From IMG/VR virus record IMGVR_UViG_3300025695_000037, positions 1 to 40,471 of that record: 40,471 nucleotides of DNA. One strand, given 5' to 3'. The DNA comes from a virus. Positions 16,366 to 22,852 of the stretch are shown here, piece by piece. The notes beneath the pieces were generated by a model. The model was given only the letters and a program-made list of their open reading frames with translations, was not told the origin of the DNA and searched no databases. Numbering within the stretch: position 1 is the stretch's first letter; each line of letters starts with the position of its first letter. The translations under genes were made by a program, and so were the position numbers.

Positions 16366-18321
16366 ATGACTAATAATTTACTGATCCTTGAAAGATCATC
16401 AACCGAGTTAGAGTTTAAACAGGACGGTGGAGTCTATATTCTAGAAGGTATTTTTGGAGAAATTGACAAAAAGAACAAGAATAATAGAATCTACACTGAA
16501 TCTGAATATCTTCCACAGATTGAATCTCTTCAAGCAAAAATTAAATCAAGCAAATTATTAGGTGAACTTGATCACCCTAGTAATTTTGATGTTTCTCTTA
16601 AAAATGTATCACATATTATTGAAGAGCTGGCATATGATAAAGAAACAAAACAAGTTAAAGGGCGTATCAGACTATTAGATACAGAGGCTGGAAGACAGGC
16701 AAAGGCTCTTGTTGATGCTGGAGTTCCCCTACAAATTTCAAGTAGAGCTGCGGGAGCAGTTGAATCAAATGGAACTGTAAAAATCAAACAACTATTTACT
16801 TATGATTTAGTAGCAGATCCTGGGTTTGAGAATGCAGAATTAAAAAGAGTTAATGAATCTTATGGATTCATTAATGAAAACAATCTATTTATTTACGAGA
16901 TAAATAATACAAATGAAAAACAACCAATTCAAAATATAAACGAAACAAAAATGGCAGAGTCTAAATTTATTACGGTTGAGGATTTTAATAAATACTCTCA
17001 GTATCTTTCTGGAGAAATCAAAACCATTAAAGAGGGTATGAATTCTTTAACAGATGCAGAGTCTACTAATTCTCAATTAACATCATTAAAAGAGTACACT
17101 GATTATTTAGCTAAGAAGCTGGATGAATCAATTTCATACTCAGAACACATTGCTGAAAAAGCAGATCAAGGTATCTCTTACTCAGAAAAACTTGCAGAAA
17201 CATTGGATAACTCTATTCAATATTCTGAGCATATCGCGGAAAGCGTTGATTCAATTAAAAACTACACAAACTATTTAGCAGAATCTTATAATGAAGGTGC
17301 TACAACTCATGAAAACTTAACTAAGTACATCGAGTATTTAAGAGAGAACTTAGAGAAAGTTACTGAATATGCTGAATACGTTGCTGAAACTGTAAACTCT
17401 AACCTATTATTAGAAGACGAAGCTGGTAAAGAGGTTGAAGAAATTGAAGATGAAAACGACGCTAAAGACGTTTCTGGAGACGTTGTAGATGCAGAAGGAA
17501 CAGAATATTCTGATGGATCTATTGAAGACGACAAAGGAGAGGAATTAGAAGATGAGCTTGAAGGCGAAGGAGATGCTGAAGGTGAAGAGATTGAAGAATC
17601 AGAAGAAGCTGGTTCTGAAGCTGGAGTTGAAGCTGAAGATTTAGAAGACGAAACTAAAGACGTAACTGAACCATCTAAAGATGCTGACGGTACTGAATAT
17701 GTAAAAGGTGGAATCGATGATGATAAAGGCGAAGAGCTTGAAGATGAGCTTGAAGGCGAAGGAGATGCTGAAGGTGAAGAGATTGATGCAATGGAGGCTT
17801 ACAAAAACTCAATTACTGCTAAATTAGAGGCCTTAATTGAAAGCTCTAAAGTAAAAGCTACATCTGATCCATCATTCTTTAAATTTATTTCTGAATCAAA
17901 AAGAAATGAATTCAATGAGTTATCAACTGAAGAAAAATCTAAAGTGATTTCATCTGTTGAAGGAAGAGGTTATTTAACTGAAGGACAAATCTTGGGATTA
18001 TGGAGTAACGCATTAATGGGAGCTAAAAATGTAGAACAAACTACACCTACTGTTATTTCAATGATGCCAGCTGAATACCATGAAACTTGGACTAAATTAT
18101 CTGAAGGTAAAAAGAACCAAATCATGGCGCAATCTAAAATGCATAAGTTAGAGACTGAATATCAAGTAAGAAACTTTTGGCAAACTAGAGACCTTAGAGA
18201 AACTGCTCCAGTAATGGAAAAGTTAAACATGATAAATGAATCTAAAGTTGAGGTTAAACCAGCAGTTGGATACGATACAGTAGATATAGCTGCACAAATT
18301 GCAAAAAGATTTAAAAAATAA
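16366..18321 (+). CDS. 21-22: Fused prohead protease (gp21) and scaffold (gp22)
   Basis: Residues 1 to about 190 are a complete gp21-type prohead protease (T4 gp21 212 residues). The likely catalytic His70 is in LGELDHPS and Ser125 or Ser126 in QISSRAAG. There is no stop codon. The frame continues into about 456 residues of scaffold-like sequence: coiled-coil repeats at 220-345 (SYSEHIAEKA, SYSEKLAETL, QYSEHIAESV), a Glu/Asp-rich section with an internal duplication (about 355-475), and a helical C-terminal domain. Near the junction are gp21-like I-x-E sites (INEN, INET) and an in-frame ATG at 16951 (Met196) with a leader like that of gp23. This gene would yield protease plus scaffold by processing, internal initiation, or both. 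T4 keeps them as separate genes. Confidence 0.88.
   Translation: MTNNLLILERSSTELEFKQDGGVYILEGIFGEIDKKNKNNRIYTESEYLPQIESLQAKIKSSKLLGELDHPSNFDVSLKNVSHIIEELAYDKETKQVKGRIRLLDTEAGRQAKALVDAGVPLQISSRAAGAVESNGTVKIKQLFTYDLVADPGFENAELKRVNESYGFINENNLFIYEINNTNEKQPIQNINETKMAESKFITVEDFNKYSQYLSGEIKTIKEGMNSLTDAESTNSQLTSLKEYTDYLAKKLDESISYSEHIAEKADQGISYSEKLAETLDNSIQYSEHIAESVDSIKNYTNYLAESYNEGATTHENLTKYIEYLRENLEKVTEYAEYVAETVNSNLLLEDEAGKEVEEIEDENDAKDVSGDVVDAEGTEYSDGSIEDDKGEELEDELEGEGDAEGEEIEESEEAGSEAGVEAEDLEDETKDVTEPSKDADGTEYVKGGIDDDKGEELEDELEGEGDAEGEEIDAMEAYKNSITAKLEALIESSKVKATSDPSFFKFISESKRNEFNELSTEEKSKVISSVEGRGYLTEGQILGLWSNALMGAKNVEQTTPTVISMMPAEYHETWTKLSEGKKNQIMAQSKMHKLETEYQVRNFWQTRDLRETAPVMEKLNMINESKVEVKPAVGYDTVDIAAQIAKRFKK
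16933..16953 (+). promoter_or_regulatory. Candidate internal translation start for free scaffold
   Basis: The in-frame ATG at 16951 is preceded by AATATAAACGAAACAAAA. Before the gp23 start stands AATAAATTAAACAAAA, and both continue ATGGCA. Inside a coding region such an A-rich, start-like context is striking. Initiation here would give a 456-residue scaffold without the protease. Confidence 0.5.
17488..17786 (+). repeat. Duplicated acidic segment in the scaffold
   Basis: Two copies of a roughly 35-residue segment (GTEY..G.I.DDKGEELEDELEG and onward) begin at 17488 and 17680. Their last 47 bases are identical (17548-17594 and 17740-17786), 192 nt apart, while the first parts differ mainly at third codon positions. 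This indicates an old duplication with recent homogenisation of one end. Confidence 0.85.
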
Positions 18322-18365
18322 TTTTTAAAAAAATCAATTTTTTAAATTTTCGCACAAATAATATA

Positions 18366-18375
18366 GATATATAAT
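18366..18375 (+). promoter_or_regulatory. Candidate late promoter (major capsid gp23)
   Basis: GATATATAAT lies 124 nt before the gp23 ATG, whereas other late elements lie 28-39 nt before their genes. No nearer match is present, so gp23 mRNA would carry a leader of about 110 nt. Confidence 0.6.
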
Positions 18376-18489
18376 AATATCAAACAATAACAACATATCG
18401 ATTATCAGTTAAGAAGCAAAAAACTGAATAGAATCGAAACTCGTAAGAATACGAAACATAAAAACCATTAAAAAATAAATTAAACAAAA
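18376..18489 (+). promoter_or_regulatory. Structured 5' leader of the gp23 mRNA
   Basis: The leader can form two hairpins. The first pairs TCGATT (18398-18403) with AATCGA (18432-18437) and, inside it, CAGTT (18406-18410) with AACTG (18422-18426). The second pairs TCGTA (18441-18445) with TACGA (18450-18454) around AGAA. The final 35 nt before the ATG are A-rich and unstructured. A stable 5' structure ahead of an open start would suit mRNA protection and strong translation of the most abundant virion protein. Function is inferred. Confidence 0.5.
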
Positions 18490-19962
18490 ATGGCAAATTT
18501 AATTAATGAATCTGAAATCAGATCAACATGGGCTCCAATTATCGAGTCTGCGACTGGTATCAATGATGCTGAGAAATTAGCATGGATGTCGACTTACTGT
18601 CACAACCACAAATTATATGAAGATGCGTCTTTCATGTCTTTAGATCCTTCAATGAATCTTCACGGTATGGGCGCTACAACTTTACCTTCAAATATCACTA
18701 ACGGAATTTCTTCTGTTAATGGTTCTGGAGACAAGGCTCCTTCATTATTACCTTTAGCAATGCAAGTTGCTGCTCAAACTATCGGTCTTGATTTAGTACC
18801 TGTAGTTCCTATGGCTGGTCCAATGGGATTATTATCTTACTTAGACTTCGTATACGAAGGTGGTAGAATTGATAATGGTGTTGCTCCAACTTACGTTAAA
18901 GCTTCTGGTGCTGGTTTAGCATTAGCTGATTTAGATGGTGCTACTGCTGGAACTCAAGCAGGTGCTACATTAGTTGGTACTTCTAGAATTGATGGATTAA
19001 ACATCTACAAAATTAACGAAGCTGGTGAGGCATTCGTAGATCAAGCTGGTAAAACAGTTGCTGACTTATTTACTGTAACATCTGGTGATGTAACTGTAGA
19101 ATTAGTTAAAGCTCTTGAAGATCACATTAGAGGTTTCGCTGGAAAAGATGTAGCTCAAGGTGAATATTCTGCGCCTTATTCAAGAGAAGAAGGTGAAAGA
19201 ACTCCAGACAAAATAATGGGTCTTTCTTTATTCTCTAAATCAGTTGCTGCTGAAACTTTCCAAGTTGCTGCTGCTGTAACAAGAGAGCAAGTTCAAGATT
19301 TAAAACAATTCGGAGTTGACGCTGTTGCTCAAGTTGAAGCTGTTTTAACTAACGAATTAACTCAATCAATCAACCAATACATCTTAGGAAGAATCAGAAC
19401 TTTAGGTACTACTAACGTAGCTAACGCTGACTTAGACATGGATATTGCTTTACTAGAAGGTTCTGCATTAACTGGAGGGGAGACTGTTGCATCTGAGCAC
19501 AGAAAAATCTTAACTGCTGTTTTAGCTGCTGCTAACTTAATTGCAAACAGAGGACGTAGAGGTGCTGGTAACTTTGCAGTTGTTGGACCACAAGTTGCTA
19601 CAATTTTACAATCTATCGCTGGATTCGTAGCTAACCCAATGGCTAACACTTTTGCACAAGCCGCTGGAGCAATCTATCCATTAGGATCTGTTGCTGGAAT
19701 CAATGTATACACTGACCCAACTTTAAAATGGGATAACACCAACATAACTGTAGGTAGAAAAGGAGACGGAAACGGACCTGGTGTAGTATTTATGCCTTAC
19801 TTAATGGCTGAATCAGTACAAACAATCGCTGAAGGAACTATGGCTCCTAAAGTTGCTGTTAAATCTAGATTCGCATTAGTTGACGCAGGATTCCACCCTG
19901 AAACTCAATATGTTACTTTCGCCATCACAGGTGCTTGGTCTAACTTAATTAACTTAAGCTAA
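18490..19962 (+). CDS. 23: Major capsid protein, gp23
   Basis: Builds the HK97-fold icosahedral shell; in T4 the precursor is cut by gp21 after residue 65 during maturation. Length 490 (T4 521). Recognisable segments are LPLAMQVAAQTIGLDLVPVV followed by PMAGPMG, RGRRGAGNFAVVGPQVATIL, and the C-terminal VKSRFALVDAGFHPETQY. The N-terminus MANLINESEIRSTWAPIIES resembles gp23 propeptides; likely gp21 sites of the I/L-x-E type are IIE (17-19) and LYE (42-44). The gene has a single-unit layout: late promoter, long structured leader, and a strong terminator right after the stop. Its codons look more uniform (frequent GCT, AAC, GGT) than in neighbours, as expected for high expression. Confidence 0.96.
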   Translation: MANLINESEIRSTWAPIIESATGINDAEKLAWMSTYCHNHKLYEDASFMSLDPSMNLHGMGATTLPSNITNGISSVNGSGDKAPSLLPLAMQVAAQTIGLDLVPVVPMAGPMGLLSYLDFVYEGGRIDNGVAPTYVKASGAGLALADLDGATAGTQAGATLVGTSRIDGLNIYKINEAGEAFVDQAGKTVADLFTVTSGDVTVELVKALEDHIRGFAGKDVAQGEYSAPYSREEGERTPDKIMGLSLFSKSVAAETFQVAAAVTREQVQDLKQFGVDAVAQVEAVLTNELTQSINQYILGRIRTLGTTNVANADLDMDIALLEGSALTGGETVASEHRKILTAVLAAANLIANRGRRGAGNFAVVGPQVATILQSIAGFVANPMANTFAQAAGAIYPLGSVAGINVYTDPTLKWDNTNITVGRKGDGNGPGVVFMPYLMAESVQTIAEGTMAPKVAVKSRFALVDAGFHPETQYVTFAITGAWSNLINLS

Positions 19963-19984
19963 TCTCATATTTAGTATAAATATT

Positions 19985-20016
19985 AAAGGGAACTATTAAT
20001 TTAGTTCCCTTTTTTT
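19985..20016 (+). terminator. Rho-independent terminator after gp23
   Basis: A perfect 10-bp stem AAAGGGAACT (19985-19994) / AGTTCCCTTT (20003-20012), with an 8-nt loop, runs into a T tract through 20016. Confidence 0.92.
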
Positions 20017-20031
20017 ATGCCGTTTTTAAAG

Positions 20032-20041
20032 GATATATAGA
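20032..20041 (+). promoter_or_regulatory. Candidate late promoter (repeat protein)
   Basis: GATATATAGA starts 38 nt before the ATG at 20070, between the gp23 terminator and the next gene. Confidence 0.55.
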
Positions 20042-20069
20042 ATATATTAATATAAAAAAAAATAAAATT

Positions 20070-21266
20070 ATGAATATTAGATCATTTAACGATTGGCGTA
20101 GTTCTATTAAAGAATCAGATGCCCAAGTTACAATATCACAACCAACCAGCGCAATTATTAATGATGTTGATACAATTATTAATTCATTAGAAACACTTGC
20201 GTCAGAATTAACTGAAGAACTTGCAGAAATTGAAGATGAAGGCCATATTGATGAGGCCGGCGGAGATTTTATTAAAGATTGGATAAAAAGTATTAAGGCT
20301 GCAAAGTCGCAAAAGAAGGTTAATAAAATTAAGATGAACGTTGCAGATATTAGATTTGCTGCAGACAAAGCATCTGGAGATAAAAAGAAATCTTTAGAAG
20401 ATAAGGCCACTAAAGCAAAGGAACAGTCAATTGAACTTCAAAAAATGGTTGATGATAAATTTGACGGAAAGGGAACTTTAACAACATCTAGATTATCTAA
20501 AGAAAAAATTAAAGGTCAAATGGAGATCATTAAAAGAACCACAGGTATGGAAGATGATCCAAGCAAGAAGGCAGATCTTAAAACTAAAATGCAAGAACTT
20601 CAAAGAAAGGCTCAAGAAGAAGATGCTGCAATTTCTAAATTAGAGGATCAAAATAGTGACGCTATTGAAGCCGAAAAGGAAAGATTAAAGAAAGAAGCTA
20701 AGAAAAAGAAAGATGGTGAAGCTAAGGACGGTGAAACCAAGACTGATGGTGAAACCAAGACTGATGGTGAAACCAAGACTGATGGTGAAACCAAGACTGA
20801 TGGTGAAACCAAAACTGACGGTGAAACCAAAACTGACGGCGAAACCAAGACTGATGGTGAAACCAAAACTGACGGCGAAACCAAGACTGATGGTGAAACC
20901 AAAACTGATGGTGAAACCAAAACTGATGGTGAAACCAAGACTGATGGTGAAACCAAAACTGACGGCGAAACCAAGACTGATGGTGAAACCAAAACTGATG
21001 GTGAAACCAAAACTGATGGTGAAACCAAAACTGACGATGATAAAAAGAAATCAGTACAAGATTCTTTAATTATTAGAGCAAAGGCTGCAGGATTAAATGA
21101 ATTAGCAGAAGATATTGAATCTAAATTAGAATGGCAAGTCGCTGAAGGAACTATATTGGCTGCAAATTACGATGCAATTATCAAGAAATCAGAATCTGAT
21201 AAAATCTTAAACGAATCTAAGTATCAAATTAATTCTATAAAAGACGCATTTAGATTCTTAATATAA
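20070..21266 (+). CDS. Unknown late protein with a 17-unit DGETKT repeat
   Basis: A 398-residue protein of unknown family. The N-terminus (RSFNDWRSSIKES) and a Glu-rich helix precede a basic helical region (about 70-215, lysine-rich KAAKSQKKVNKIK). Residues 220-321 are seventeen tandem DGETKT hexapeptides. A helical C-terminal domain of about 75 residues (KSVQDSLIIRAKAAGLNELA onward) follows. The repeat is hydrophilic and probably disordered, acting as a spacer between two folded ends. Its late promoter and place directly after gp23 suggest a virion or head-internal protein. A terminator for this gene lies at 21304-21337. No catalytic motif seen. Confidence 0.8.
   Translation: MNIRSFNDWRSSIKESDAQVTISQPTSAIINDVDTIINSLETLASELTEELAEIEDEGHIDEAGGDFIKDWIKSIKAAKSQKKVNKIKMNVADIRFAADKASGDKKKSLEDKATKAKEQSIELQKMVDDKFDGKGTLTTSRLSKEKIKGQMEIIKRTTGMEDDPSKKADLKTKMQELQRKAQEEDAAISKLEDQNSDAIEAEKERLKKEAKKKKDGEAKDGETKTDGETKTDGETKTDGETKTDGETKTDGETKTDGETKTDGETKTDGETKTDGETKTDGETKTDGETKTDGETKTDGETKTDGETKTDGETKTDGETKTDDDKKKSVQDSLIIRAKAAGLNELAEDIESKLEWQVAEGTILAANYDAIIKKSESDKILNESKYQINSIKDAFRFLI
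20727..21032 (+). repeat. Tandem array of 17 x 18 bp
   Basis: Seventeen exact-length units of GAYGGYGAAACCAARACT fill 306 bp in frame, encoding DGETKT each. Units differ only by silent third-position changes (GAT/GAC, GGT/GGC, AAG/AAA). The pair GACGGC...AAG then GATGGT...AAA recurs at units 7-8, 9-10 and 14-15, which points to duplication of multi-unit blocks. Confidence 0.97.
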
Positions 21267-21270
21267 TATA

Positions 21271-21771
21271 TTATTGCTTAGAATTTTTACGAGCAAGATT
21301 TATAAACTCCTTCTGTTGATCCAGTAGGAGTTTTTTTATGTGTTCACGAAATTTAAGAGAAGAGGTTAGGATTCTACCGTCCACTGACGTATCAGAGAGT
21401 GTTTCCCAATAGTCAGGATGTACAAAGTTCTTTACATCAAAGTTATTTATATTAGAACGAATGGGTTCACCAGAAATTGCGCAATTCCAATCTATGGTAT
21501 CATAACTTTCTTTAAGTTCCTCGATCTGCATAAATTCATCAGTAGACCTATCATAATAAAATTTACTCTTACGTTGATCGTGCCTTGACCTGGTCACTTC
21601 AAATATAATATGTAAAAATTGGTCACTTTGTGCTCTTTCTTTAAGGATTGGATTTTCAAGAAGTAATCTACGCTGATGTAGGGAAAGTCCATCATAACAA
21701 ACACCGTATCTATTTCTTGGATAGGGGCCTCCAGTCCTGCGAATCTTAGGATATTTATTATTGTATGCCAT
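21271..21771 (-). CDS. Hypothetical protein on the minus strand
   Basis: The only convincing minus-strand gene here: 166 residues starting MAYNNKYPKIRRTGGPYPRN at 21771. An upstream in-frame ATG at 21843 would overlap the gp44 start, so the shorter form is preferred. It is basic and rich in aromatic residues, with IDWNCAISGEP near its middle and a helical basic C-terminus (LLLDQQKEFINLARKNSKQ). No family recognised. It is convergent with the repeat protein (stops 4 nt apart) and divergent from gp44 (63-nt gap). A plus-strand terminator is embedded antisense in its 3' end. It may be a mobile or accessory insertion between the head and replication modules. Confidence 0.65.
   Translation of the reverse strand: MAYNNKYPKIRRTGGPYPRNRYGVCYDGLSLHQRRLLLENPILKERAQSDQFLHIIFEVTRSRHDQRKSKFYYDRSTDEFMQIEELKESYDTIDWNCAISGEPIRSNINNFDVKNFVHPDYWETLSDTSVDGRILTSSLKFREHIKKLLLDQQKEFINLARKNSKQ
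21304..21337 (+). terminator. Terminator inside the antisense of the minus-strand gene
   Basis: AAACTCCT (21304-21311) pairs perfectly with AGGAGTTT (21326-21333) across a 14-nt loop, followed by T residues to 21337. It would stop plus-strand transcripts of the repeat protein but lies within codons of the convergent gene. Confidence 0.8.
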
Positions 21772-21804
21772 ATGATATTTATCTGAAACATATCCAAAGT
21801 TCTT

Positions 21805-21817
21805 TATATAATACTTA
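21805..21817 (+). promoter_or_regulatory. Candidate promoter for gp44
   Basis: TATATAATACTTA starts 30 nt before the gp44 ATG and is identical to 1834-1846 upstream of the clamp gene. Sharing a 13-mer would let clamp and clamp loader be expressed together. The core TTATATAA is palindromic and could also serve the divergent minus-strand gene. Confidence 0.5.
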
Positions 21818-21834
21818 TAAATTTTACATAAAAC

Positions 21835-22788
21835 ATGATTCACGCTCTATTTACAGAAAAATACAGACCCAAAAATTTAAGTGACCTTATTCTACCTGAA
21901 AGAGTAATGTCCAAATTTAAAGATGGATTAAGCCAAAATATGTTATTTGCAGGTAGCCCAGGAACTGGTAAAACCTCAACGGCAAAGGCAATTGTACAAC
22001 AGTTTGATCTTCCATATCTTTATATTAATGCTTCGACAGATACTTCAGTTGATGTTATTAGAACAAGAATTACAGATTTCTGTTCAACAATGTCTATTCT
22101 TGATGACCAAGGAAAATTTAAAGTAGTTATCTTAGATGAGGTCGATGGTGTAAGTGATCAGTTCTTTAAAGCCCTAAGAGCAACCATGGAACAATTTGCA
22201 AGTAACAGTAGATTTATTGCAACATGTAATTACATTAATAAATTGCCAGATCCAATCTTGAGTAGATTTGAAGTAATTAATTTTGACTTTGATAAAGCTG
22301 AAGAGAGTGAATTAACCAAGAAGTACATCAAAAGAGTGTATGAGATTTGCGGAAAAGAGGAAATGACAATTGAAAAACCAGCCCTTGTTGAATTTGTCCG
22401 TCGTAATTTTCCAGATTTAAGAACAACTCTTAATAAGTTACAGGGTTATAAAACACAAGGAACACAAAATATTACAGCAGAAGATGTAAAAAAATTCAAT
22501 TCAGTCTATAAAGATGTATTTGTATTAATTTTTAATGAAACTGACCCTGTAAAAAATTACAAACAATTAGTTGGAGAGTACTCAAATAGGGTTGATGATG
22601 TTTTACAAACATTAGGTGAAGATTTTATTGAGTACATTCAAACTGAACAACCAGAAAGTGTTAAGTACATTCCACAAATTGCAATTACAGTTGCAGAACA
22701 TCAAGCACAGAGAAGTCTTGTTATTGACCCAGTTATTACATTACTTTCATGTGTTTACAAAATTCAAACGATAGTTTTAGGAAAATAA
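21835..22788 (+). CDS. 44: Clamp loader large subunit, gp44
   Basis: The AAA+ ATPase that opens the gp45 ring and places it on primed DNA. Length 317 (T4 gp44 319). It starts with the usual TEKYRPKNLSDLILP box. Walker A is at 40-47 (GSPGTGKT), Walker B with DEVD at 101-104, sensor 1 in ATCNYINKL, and the SRF motif (143-145) standing where most loaders have SRC. The C-terminal part forms the collar domain. Clamp and loader genes are about 20 kb apart here, unlike the adjacent 45-44-62 order of T4. Confident. Confidence 0.95.
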   Translation: MIHALFTEKYRPKNLSDLILPERVMSKFKDGLSQNMLFAGSPGTGKTSTAKAIVQQFDLPYLYINASTDTSVDVIRTRITDFCSTMSILDDQGKFKVVILDEVDGVSDQFFKALRATMEQFASNSRFIATCNYINKLPDPILSRFEVINFDFDKAEESELTKKYIKRVYEICGKEEMTIEKPALVEFVRRNFPDLRTTLNKLQGYKTQGTQNITAEDVKKFNSVYKDVFVLIFNETDPVKNYKQLVGEYSNRVDDVLQTLGEDFIEYIQTEQPESVKYIPQIAITVAEHQAQRSLVIDPVITLLSCVYKIQTIVLGK

Positions 22789-22823
22789 TTCATAAAAAGT
22801 TTTTCTATGTCGTAGAATTTTAT

Positions 22824-22832
22824 TATATTTAC
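22824..22832 (+). promoter_or_regulatory. Candidate host-type promoter for the FEN nuclease gene
   Basis: TATATTTAC fits the Bacteroidetes -7 element TAnnTTTG in all but its last base and lies 29 nt before the start codon. The 13-mer TTATATTTACATA around it is found again before the metalloprotease gene (from 38540). I see no clear -33 box. Confidence 0.4.
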
Positions 22833-22852
22833 ATAAATAAAACATATATAAT

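Noticed and set aside
18322-18356. Terminator after the gp21/22 gene
   Set aside because: Only an A/T-only hairpin can be drawn and it lacks GC pairs, so termination there is not supported.
20727-21032. CRISPR array
   Set aside because: Units are contiguous 18-mers with no spacers and are in frame within a protein-coding gene.
20648-21069. Long open frames on the minus strand (VSPSVL repeats) and in another plus frame (MVKPRL repeats) across the repeat array
   Set aside because: An 18-bp unit without stops keeps every frame open; the products are pure repeat with no independent start context, and the DGETKT frame is embedded in a normal 398-residue protein.
21772-21843. Longer N-terminus of the minus-strand gene (MNHVLCKIYK...)
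   Set aside because: It would overlap the start of gp44 and cover the promoter region; the start at 21771 gives a normal leader and product.
22843-22852. CATATATAAT directly before the FEN nuclease start as a promoter
   Set aside because: It abuts the ATG, so transcription would begin inside the gene; the TATATTTAC box 20 nt upstream is the better candidate.
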